In this document: in pieces, positions 12,291 to 22,300 of the stretch
Position numbering within the stretch: position 1 is the first letter of the stretch
How the letters are laid out: the number at the start of each line of letters is the position of its first letter
Origin: Theobroma cacao
Taxonomy: Eukaryota > Streptophyta > Magnoliopsida > Malvales > Malvaceae
DNA: 64,000 nucleotides
Direction: 5' to 3'
Assembly (NCBI RefSeq): GCF_000208745.1
Contig: NC_030858.1
Location: 22,638,178-22,702,177, forward strand
Program-made: the position numbers and the translations under genes
The notes under the pieces: generated by a model
Seen by the model: only the letters and a program-made list of their open reading frames with translations
Database searches by the model: none
Told to the model about the DNA's origin: nothing

Positions 12291-15200
12291 TGTCACGACC
12301 CGAAACTCCCCATCGGGCCCGTGATAACCGCCGCAAGGCCTCGACAAACATTCTTCACCCCAAATGTCGATCGAAACCTCGCAAGGCTCTTGTATCAACT
12401 TTCGCACTTCCCCAGTGAGCAATAGTTATCAAATATCAAAATTCAAGGGATTACAAATCATTTTCAAATCAGAACATAACATATTGTTTTCTGGCTCACA
12501 AGGGCATTTTCGTCATTTTTGTCAAAAATCTCGAAACTTGCTAAAAATATAGTAGGTAAGCAGAAAATATATATTTAATGATTTAAAAACAATTTAAGTA
12601 TCTAAAACGTTCATTTGAAGTGAAAATTTGACCATTTGAATATAATAAAAATATTCAATAAAATAACTATTTTCTTGTAAAATAATTTTCGTAAAACTAT
12701 CGGTACATAATTCTTATAGCGTAAAAGTTAATTATATTCATATATACTATAAAGCAAATAACCAAAGCATAAAATTTCTTTTACAGTGACACGTGGGCCC
12801 ACATCTATCCAAAATGCATCGGAAGCTGGAAACCTACAGCTTTTACCGATTCGAGTCCAAATGAAGGTCCTTGTCAAAGTCAGCTAACTATGAAATTCCT
12901 CGAGCCTGAAATGTGAGGAAATGAGGGTGGTGAGATTATAAAATCCCAGTGAGTAAACAGATACCATCTAAACTATCTAAAGTCGAGTAAATGGAGACAA
13001 TTAAAATAAATCATCATACTGTAATTTCATTACCTTTCAACTCATTTCAACCAAATAAAATCAATCCATAAAAATCGAGTAATCAACTTGGCTTATGAAT
13101 TTCTTAAAACTTTGGCTCGTGCCAAAACTCATACTCGGTGATACCTTGCGCAGGGCATCTAACCGAGTCCGCCAAGGCTGTTAAAATTTTGTATACACTT
13201 AAAATATATTTTTGTTTGAGAAAAATACAGTCGTTCCTTGGCGTTGGCTGAGTTCCCCTTCACGTGGTGGTTTGGCGTGAAGTGAACCCTAAGCTTTACC
13301 CCAGGAGATACCCTACGCGCCTCTCCGTTCGAGGTAATAATATAATGGAGTTTACCGTGCCCCTCTAATAGGCTGGTCCACGGAACCCCCTCTGCAGTAA
13401 ATAATTAATATATAATCCACCAATCAATAAAATTCATTCTAGCATGACATGGCAATTTATCGCAACCTAGCCTCTCAAGGCTGAATACACAGTATAAATA
13501 ATTCTAACACCAAAATCAGTTTAGCCATTCATGCTCATTTATTGTCATAAGCCATTCAATTCAAAACCATAAATTTGCAACACAAACTAGCAGTCTCCAA
13601 TTACTCTATTTTCAAAACCAATATTCGATTTTCCAGAAAATTTATAAAATCATTTTATAAAATCACAATTTCTCTTAAAACATAGCAATTTACCATTTAA
13701 ACCCATTTTTCATAAAATCACACAGTTGTATAAAACTACTCTAGATAATTAAGACGATAATAAGTTTACTCACAGTATTAGGAGTAGAAATACTCCTATC
13801 TTCCGCCCTCGGGTGCAGTCTCTTACCCGAAACAATTGACTCACCACCTATCCATAATCCATGACACAAAATTCAATAAATTGTGTCAATTTATCATAAA
13901 TTATTTCAGGCTCTTATCCATGCGTATGCACTAGATAGGATTTGAAATGTCTAGACAATCGCTTAATTGCGGTGTCCGACCTAACTCGCCTATACACGGT
14001 GTAAATTCCTAAAATCCCCAATTCGACTCCAATTCCATCCATTTCAATTTCAATTATCCAATTATATCCACAATACCTCAATGACTGTGAATTTGGTCCA
14101 ATTTATCAGTCCGGACTATAAATTACGCTTTTACCCCTAGTGGGTAAAAATTTCAATTTATTGCACCGAAAATTCCCATTTAATTTCCAACCTCATAATT
14201 CATCATTTTTCCACCCAATTCTCTTAAAATAAAGTCAACCTCATCCTCACATACCATTGGCTAGATTCGGCCTAGAGAAATTCATGGAGAAGATAAATAT
14301 TTTTCTTGTTGTTTTACTCATAAACATGCTAAACTAACACTAAACACTAACATAGCTCAAAATCAAATTTATCTAACAACTTTCTCTCTCTAAACCCATA
14401 TGACCAGAATTGAAATCATCCTCAAATCACATGATTCAACCATGAAAAATGATGGAAAATGCATGGGAAAGGTAAAGCACAAGACAAATTTAAGAAATGT
14501 TACCTTTTTTCACTTGATTTTTGAATTTCCACCTATTTTCCCTTTAAATTTCTTAGCTAGGGTTTTATTTTCTCCTTTCTCTCTCTTGTTTCTTGCTTGG
14601 CCGAATGTTGAAGAAGAAGAATGGGTGGGCTGATTTTTTTATGCCTTTTTTATTGTTTAATGAAATAATATTATTTTATTCATATTTTAAATATTTTATT
14701 AATTCATTTTTTTTTCTAGCCATCCATTTGTCCTACTTTTTCCACCATGCATTCCCTTTGACTTATCCAAGTCTTAAGTGAAATTTCCAGATTTTTCCAA
14801 AGTTTTGGTGGAGCAAATTTTTCAAAATTACACTTTTGCCCCCGAACTTTTCAAAAATTACATTTTTGCCCCAAAAATTGAAAATTTGCCATAATGCATA
14901 ATTTGCACTCCTCATACTCATTTCACACTCCAAATAATTAAATTTGATCAAAATCCTTTCAAAAATTAAATTTTCGATTTCGGATGGCAAAATTACCATT
15001 TTACCCTTTTTCTCCAAATTATACCGAAATTAAAATTTTTCACTTCTAAACCTCAAATCTTACTCCAATAAGTCAAATGGGGCCAAAAATCTTTTCTAAA
15101 AATTTCCATTTTGTCCTCAGGTGGCAAATGACCATTTTGCCCCTAGATAGCGAAAATTCCAGTTTGACTCCAAATTGATCCTCGAACTCCGAATCACCAT

Positions 15201-15762
15201 ATTAACCCATTCTGGGACTTTAAAATTCTTAATTTCATTGTAAATTCTCTATTTGATCTAGTTCGAGGCTTAAATCAACTTTATTGTACCTCTAGGTACA
15301 ATACCGACTTTTGTAAATTTTTCAAGACTCTCTTAGCATGTAAACATGCTATCCACCACATGTATGTCATCACAAATATTTCTGTAGAGTCGGGCTTGTC
15401 ATCTTCTCCCCCACTTGGATCAACCATATGATCCTCCTTCTTGATTGACTTCGACATCCGGCTAAATATTAATATTTTAATATTATTTTATTAATAAAAT
15501 ATTATTTTATTCTAAAAATTTTATCTTGTCTCCTTGGTACCCAAAATACCTTATTATGCCTCACTTGACTTCCAAATCGCCTTTTATCTCACAAATTCTC
15601 CTCCGATAAAATTATTATTATTTTATTATTATTTTCTCACTTGTGAAATATTTTATCCTAAACTACTCCTTTCGTCTTTTATCACTTCTAAACATTTTAA
15701 TTGACCTCAATTTGCATTCGATCAACTTTATTTATCACCATATCAAAGTATGGGGTATTTCA
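12291..15762 (-). repeat. LTR B, a different subfamily, in the middle of the complex
   Basis: 3472 bp, on + from tgtcacgaccc to ggggtatttca. From 12291 to about 15360 it matches the solo LTR at 1629-4584 in opposite orientation. From about 15400 to 15762 it instead matches the same end of LTRs A and C (the segment with cccccacttggatcaaccat). It therefore appears to be a mosaic. About 14820-15170 holds the same ggcaaaattaccattt-type phrases as the solo LTR. Confidence 0.82.
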
Positions 15763-16556
15763 AGTACCTTCTCTTTGCTTGTCATACACACTAAGCCAAG
15801 TTTATACTTTCAACTCATGTCATCTTTTGACTTCCATCATCTTTCATAAAATCCCACCTCAAAACATCCTTTCTATACGGTGTAATAAATTCATAACACA
15901 TATACCACCTCACACATAAGTTGCTTACTGTCTACAGCTTTCCTCAAATTTATTGTCATCCCTATCTAATTATCTTCCTTGTCTTGTACTCCAATAATTT
16001 TATTAACTGTCGAAATAATTAACTACGAAAATAGCTCAGCTTCCTCCTCACTTTATTCTCGCAATCCTTACTAGATCAAAATTTCATATTCCTCATACTC
16101 CATAATTTAACTTCATTGGGCTATATTTGTGCCCAATTATTACCTCATAGTGTCATGGCATCACTGAGTAATCCCTTTCATGCTTAAATTACAATCATCA
16201 ACTTAATCACATTATCCATTTCGAATGTTATTTATAACCTTATTGCTTCCTCCTATACCCTTCCTCAATAATTATCTTACCAATTTATCTTTGTCATACA
16301 AAAAAATTCCCATACACATCCAGTCATTTAAACAGCTACTTTATAATCCATTCTAGTCATACACTTTAAAAACCAAACTATTAACTTCTTTGTATAGATA
16401 ACTATTATCTCCTTTATTTTACGTCTACCTAGAGTTAAAGTAGTACAAAATCCTACGAAAATATTACATGTCATTGGGATCATCATCTTAATCTGATCTT
16501 ATCGGAAGATTCTACTCCAAGTCCTTCTTAAGATCCTTTTACGGATTCTCCTCCTC
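15763..16556 (-). repeat. Truncated second copy of the internal region
   Basis: 15763-17328 repeats 10767-12290 in the same orientation with visible divergence and small indels. Here it stops abruptly against LTR B with no polypurine tract. This fits a second element inserted into the first and then trimmed by recombination between the two internal regions. This 0.8-kb part downstream of the ORF holds no recognisable gene. Confidence 0.75.
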
Positions 16557-17102
16557 TTATGATTTTCTCCTTTGCTCCTCAATCCAAGCTTGTTGTATTC
16601 TCCTACATTCCTCATAACTCACCGATGCAACATTTCTTCCACAACTGGGAGGAAAATGTCGTACAACGTTCACCTTCCTAAGGGGATAATTTGCAACAGT
16701 TACTTTCTCCTTATTCTTTTCTTGTTGTTCATTTACATTCATCCCACAGCTTGGAGGATAGTGTTGAACAACTGACACTCTTTTCCTATAACAAATATAT
16801 CCCCTTGCAATTTCCTCCCTCGTCCATTCGCTATGGTACTCTTCAGGTTGTTTCAAAAGAAAATTTCTGACAGTTTCTAAAGTATTGGAGCTATCCTCAC
16901 TTTCAAGACTCTCGCTACTCTCAAAGCTTTCCTTATTACGAAACCATTCTGCTAAGTTCGGAGGAATTCTATTAATAGGAATTCGGGATAGACCACTTTT
17001 CAAATTACCTGGATCAGGGCGCCATTGGCTTCTAGCAGTGGAATCTAATGATCCCTCACTAGCACTATGAGGGGTATCGGGACTACTGCCTCTTCTAGAC
17101 AT
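16557..17102 (-). CDS. Unrecognised 181-codon ORF in gag position
   Basis: Open frame from ATG at 17102 to the stop at 16557, starting about 210 bases downstream of the primer site, where gag belongs. The frame extends upstream only through a non-ATG codon (TTG), and the other copy lacks an ATG there, so 17102 is the better start. Residues 1-90 are rich in Ser, Glu, Pro and Asn. Residues 109-123 (VSVVQHYPPSCGMNV) and 144-158 (VNVVRHFPPSCGRNV) are a 35-residue repeat. The C-terminus is basic (ends EEQRRKS). No CCHC knuckle, protease or gag domain is visible. A related broken copy lies at 11534-12004. I do not recognise the family. It could be a structural or RNA-binding protein of a non-autonomous retrotransposon, but that is inference from position only. 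Confidence 0.5.
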   Translation of the reverse strand: MSRRGSSPDTPHSASEGSLDSTARSQWRPDPGNLKSGLSRIPINRIPPNLAEWFRNKESFESSESLESEDSSNTLETVRNFLLKQPEEYHSEWTREEIARGYICYRKRVSVVQHYPPSCGMNVNEQQEKNKEKVTVANYPLRKVNVVRHFPPSCGRNVASVSYEECRRIQQAWIEEQRRKS

Positions 17103-17309
17103 GGTGTGTATGTCACCAATGCACCTCAAAACCTATACGCAACCAAGTAATAATTACTTAATCATTCATGCATCACAAGAGTAGGTAAGTTTCTATATGT
17201 AGATGCATGCATTCTATTCAATCTAACCTAACTTAACTTAAGGCCACAGTGACACTGTAAATTTTAAAATAACTTTAAACTCAAAAGTTCTAATCTTTTA
17301 AAACCAAAA

Positions 17310-17321
17310 GCTCTGATACCA
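17310..17321 (-). promoter_or_regulatory. Primer-binding site (initiator tRNA-Met), first copy
   Basis: Reads TGGTATCAGAGC on the - strand, 7 bases after the end of LTR C. It fixes the orientation of the whole complex as - strand. Confidence 0.9.
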
Positions 17322-17328
17322 ACTTAAT

Positions 17329-20300
17329 TGTCACGACCCGATACTCTCTTCGAGCTTGTGACAACCGCCGCGATGTCGCGATAAACATTCATCGCCTGGA
17401 ATGTCGATTGGAACCTCGCAAGGCTTTAATATCAGTTTTCTCACCTCCCCTGTGATCAACAGTTGTAAAATAACATGTTTTGATAGGTTATAAACTATTT
17501 CCAAATCAAACCAATAGAAAAATAATTTTTGTCTCACAAGGGCATTTTGGTCATTTTTCCTCACAAATCTTGAAACCAGTTAAAAATGTAGTATACGAGT
17601 GGAAAACACATATTTCATAATCAAAAATAAATTTAGATATCTAAAATATTCATTTAAAGCGAAACTATATCTATTTGAATATAACAAAAATATTCAATAA
17701 AATTTTCTATTTTCTTATAAAACAATATTTATTGAGTTACCGGTAAATAATTTTTGTAGCTTAAAAGCTAAATAAATTCATACAAACTGTAATACAGATA
17801 ACCAAAGTATAAAATTTAATTTACAGTGACACGTTGGCCCACGAATGACTAAAAGTATCAAAAGAAATGAACCTACAGTTTTTAGATGATGCAAATCTAA
17901 TTGTAATCCTCGAAGATATCAGCTATCTATAGTCTATTCTGAGCCTGAAATGGGTGAAAAGGAGGGTAGTGAGATTATAAAATCCCAACGAGTAAACAAA
18001 CATAATTTAAATCAGCTAAAGTCGAGTAAAAGGAGACAATCAAAATATCCAATCGCATTACGTATTTCACAACTTGAAAATTCATCCCAACCCATGCAAA
18101 CGGTTGTATTTCATTTAATTTCTCATTAAGGCTTATGACTTTCATAAACATTTGGCTTATGCCATCAAATAGTACTCGATGACACCTTGATCAGAGGTGT
18201 ACACTCGAGCCCGCCAAGGCTGTTAAAAATTTCGTATGCACGCAAAACATATTTTTTTTCGTTTTGAAAACACAGTCATTCCTTGGCGTTAGCAGAGTTC
18301 ATCATCACGAGGTGGTTCGGCATGACGTGAACTCTAACCATACCTCAGGAGATACCCTACGCACCTCTCCGATCGAGGTACGAATATAACTAGATTCCAT
18401 GCCCCTCTAATAGGCTGGTCCACAAAACACGCCCACTGCAGCAAGCTAAACCCACCACACAATAAAATTTGCAATAGCATGACATGGTAATTATTTTATT
18501 TTACAGCCTCTCAAGGCAAATCAATAATTCATGCATTTTTAGCACATCTAGCAATTCAACCATTCATGCCAATATTGCCATAAGCCAATCAATTAAAACC
18601 ATAAATTTACAACATATCAAGTGGTCTCCAATTACTCTATTTTCAAAGTTATCATTCAATTTCAAGACAATTTATAAAATCATTTCGTTTAAACACATTT
18701 TCCATAAAATTCACAAAATCGAATAAAAAGACCACTTTAGATAATTAAAATGACGATAAGGTTACTCACTTCACAATAGTGAGATTTCTACGTCGCTATT
18801 AATTCGTACACGTGTAATTATTCCTATTTGCCAGTCACATACTTCGTTCGGCACGCTTCCACAACAAACTTTCCTAGCAACAATTTAAACCCAATGTACT
18901 TAGTGCATTAATTCAACTTCTCTTTCTCATTCTATCATAAATCCATTCACTTAATTCACTTCTTAATATATTTTTACTAAAATTAATTACATCCTTTGCT
19001 CACGTAATTCTTTAGATTGTTAACACCGGTAACTTATTTATGGTATTAAGTGCCTATTTAAACCTTCTAAGCAACTTAAATTTACTTCATATCACCAAAT
19101 AACTAATGTATAATTAAATAAAGTGAGCTAGCCTCTAAACAGTCCAATTTCACAATAGGCCATGGAAAAGAGTAAAAAGCAATTTTACCAAATTAGGCTA
19201 GGTTGGCTCAAGTCTCCACCTTTCTTCTTTTTTAGACTTTTCTTCCTTTGTTGTTTTTGGATCCTTTTTCATGGACTCTCTTTCTAATTGAGCCATGCCC
19301 ATTCTTTCCTTATTGGGTCATGTCCATTTCTATGCATATATGTAGATATATATTTTTTTTCTTTTTTTTTTCTTTTCTTTCTCTTTTTCCTCTCTCTCGC
19401 CAATCAAATGCTCCTTTCTTGTCTTATTTTTTTTCCTTTCTCACGTACAAAAGTTGTCCACAACTTCTTCTCTCTCTCCCTCTCACCGCCAGCAGTAATT
19501 TCTTGTTCTTTCAAGCTAGAAATTTTCAACAATTGGAGCTACTCATATACACATCAAAATCAGCAGCCAAGCTGCTCTATTTCTCCTCAAAATCAGTAGC
19601 TAAGATGCTCTATTCTCCCTTCAAAAATTAGCAGCCAAAGCTACAAAAATTAGCAACAAAAACCACACCTTTCAGCCTTCAAAATCAGTAACCAAAACTG
19701 CACCTTTCAACCTTAAAAATAAGCAATTAAAGCCTCAAAAATGAACAGCCAAAGTTGCTCCTTCCTTCCCCAAAATCAGTTCTTTCCTCCAAAATTTGTA
19801 GCAAAATCGCCCCCCTTAACTCAGCTTTTTCAGCCTTTTTTTTCTTCCTTTCTTGCCCCTCAGCGTTCGGCTGCTTCTCTCTTTTTTCTTTCCTTTGTTC
19901 TTTTGTTTTTCTTTTGTTCTCCATCACAGCCGACTTCTCTCCCTTCTTCTTTGCTTTGTTATTTACTTATTTTTTGTTTCATGAATCTTCCAATTTGGCC
20001 TGCCCCCCCCCCCCCATCTTTTTTTCCTTCTTCATTTTTATTCCACATGGCCAGCCTCCTTCCATCACATAAATTAAAGATTTTTTTGACTCTTTTTATT
20101 GACCACATGGGCGACTGCCCATGTTGGTCTTCTTTTCTTTATATATATACTTATATTATTATTTCACTATTTGTTTATTTTATTTCTTCTATTAATTCCT
20201 CTACATAATCTTTCAATCTTTATATTTTAAATTCCATCCTTTTAATACGTCTAAAAATTTCAATTTTCATCTATCTTCCTTCCCTGTACATGTATCACCA

Positions 20301-20797
20301 AAATATCAGAATTACACTTCAACGCGGTATTACCATAATATTTAAATATTTACTTATCCGCGTTGGCTCGACTTAGCAAAACACACGTATTTTACTTTTG
20401 TCGCTCATCTCCAAAAATTTATTTGTATTTCTTCTCCCCCACTTGGATCAACCATATGATCCTTCTTCATGACTGATTTTGATTTCGACATCCGGTTAAA
20501 TATTAATATTTTAATATTTATTTTATTAATAAAATATTATTTTATTCTAAAAATTTCCTTTTGTCTCCTTGGTACCTAAAATACCTTATTATGTCTCAAT
20601 TGGCTTCCGAATCACCTTTTATCTCACAAATTCTCTTTCAATAAAAATATTATTATTTTTTTATTATTTCTTCTCGTGCGGAATATTTTATCCTAAACTA
20701 TTCCTTTCATCTTTCATCACTTTTAAACATTATAATTGATCTCAATTTGCATCCGATCAACTTTATTAATCACTATTTCAAAATATGGGGTATCACA
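17329..20797 (-). repeat. LTR C (5' LTR in element sense)
   Basis: 3469 bp, on - from TGTGATACCCC to GGGTCGTGACA; close pair of LTR A. It contains a 13-base C run at about 20003-20015 and a long pyrimidine-rich stretch. Frames at 19248-20208 are low-complexity artefacts of that stretch. It is flanked on the right by tacgg, the partner of the left taagg. Confidence 0.88.
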
Positions 20798-20802
20798 TAC
20801 GG

Positions 20803-22295
20803 GATTATATTGTTCCTTTGGTACAAGGAATTCCATCGAACATTCGAAGGCCAACTATTCAAGCAAACAATTTTGAGATCAGGCTAATTATCATCACCAT
20901 AATTCAAACCTCAGTCTAGTTTGAGGGCCTTTCAATGATGATCCAAATGACCATATATTAAACTTCTTAGATGTAATTCGTTTAAAACTTTTTCCTTTCT
21001 CATTGAGGGATAAAGCTAAAGCAAGGCTAAATGTACTCTGCACTAGCTAAGACAGTGAAAATGAAGAATGGGATGATCTTGCTCAGAAGTTCCTTGCCAA
21101 GTTCTTTCCTCTAGCTAAGACAGTGAAAATGAAGAATGATATTACATCATTCATGTAGGAAAATTCTAAATTGTTGTACGAAGCTTGTGAAAGATATAAA
21201 GAACTACTTTGACATTGTTCTTATCATAGTCTTCCAAAGTGGCTTCAAGTGCAAACTTTTTATAACGGTTTGAGTGGGCAGGTCTGAACTACCATTGATA
21301 CTGTTACAAGAGGAGCTTTAATGGCTAAATTGATAGATGAGGCATACGATTTATTGGAAGAAATGTCTGCAAACAACTAACAATGACCAGTGAGCAATCA
21401 ATGCATAGGAGAGTAGCTAGAATTCATGATGTAGATGCCATGTCAGCATTATCTGCTCAAGCAGCAGCTATAACTAAGATTCTCAAATCTTTTAGTACTA
21501 ACTCTGTGCAAAGTCCTTTTGTAGCTTGTGAGTATTGTGGAGATAATCATGCCAGTTATCGATGTCCAAACTCTATAAAATAATGAAATTTGTGAGGAAT
21601 AGGTAGTAGAATAACCCCTACTCCAACATTTTCAACCTAGGGTGGAGGAATTATCCCAATTTCTCTTGGGCGAACATTCAAGGGGCATCATCAACTTCAA
21701 AGCCTAATGCACCTCTACAATTCCAACAACAAACCAGAGTACCTTTCTTAGAAAAGAAGCTAGTTGTTAAAGATTTGCTAGGGCAGTACATGACGTAGAA
21801 TGATAGCATCATACAAAGTCAAACGGCTCTCATTCAAAGTCAAGCAGCCTTACTTAGAAACCTTGAGACTCAGGTTGGTCAACTTGCTAATTTTTTAAAC
21901 AACCAATCTCAAGGAACATTACCTAGTGATACAAAGCCAAATCTGAGGAAATAGGGCAAAGAGCATGTCAAGGCCATCACTTTGAGAAGTGGAAAGGTAG
22001 TTGAAAGAAAACCACAAAAGTTGCTCAGTAAGAAAACTTAAAGAGAATATGACTTAAATTTTAAGATCTAATGATCAATGTCCAGTAAAAGTGACTAAGG
22101 CAACTACACCACCACCACCTTTTCCTCAACGTTTCAAGAAGCAACAAGAAAAGAGTTAGTTTTAGAAATTTATGAAGGTATTTAAAAAGCTTTACATCAA
22201 CATTCCATTTGCGAAGATACTAGAGTAAATGCCATCCCATGTAAAATTTCTGAAAGACATTCTATCCAAGAAAAGAAGATTAGGTGAATTTGAAA
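20803..22295 (+). pseudogene. Athila gag, main part
   Basis: Resumes the frame cut at 5488. Recognisable blocks: IVPLVQGIPSNIRRPTIQAN near 20812-20870, FLAKFFPLAKTVKMKND near 21090-21140, LPKWLQVQTFYNGL near 21230-21275, and ALMAKLIDEAYDLLEEMSAN near 21315-21375. A degenerate zinc knuckle (C-X2-C-X3-H-X4-C) lies at 21527-21565. These are the conserved blocks of Athila gag polyproteins. Many stops and frameshifts break it. A 28-base segment occurs twice, at 21043-21070 and 21111-21138. It ends at the next insertion (22301), with FLKDILSKKRRLGEFEM just before it. Confidence 0.85.
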
Positions 22296-22300
22296 TGATA

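Larger units (their letters stand above)
5489..20797 (-). mobile_element. Non-autonomous chromovirus-like complex, LTR-IN-LTR-IN-LTR
   Basis: A 15.3-kb insertion in Athila gag with near-matching 5-bp target copies (taagg 5484-5488, tacgg 20798-20802). On the - strand it reads: LTR C (20797-17329), primer site (17321-17310), unknown ORF, truncated internal DNA to 15763, LTR B (15762-12291), second primer site, second ORF copy, longer internal DNA to 8997, LTR A (8996-5489). LTRs A and C are a close pair, while B is another subfamily. LTRs of 3.5 kb and an internal part without recognisable pol fit a large retrotransposon derivative. The initiator-tRNA-Met primer site and the LTR end GGTCGTGACA suggest the Tekay/Del chromovirus group, though no chromodomain or pol was seen to confirm it. 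Confidence 0.82.

Noticed and set aside
17310..17321. Fragment of a tRNA-Met gene
   Set aside because: Only the 12 bases complementary to the tRNA 3' end are present next to an LTR, so it is a primer-binding site.
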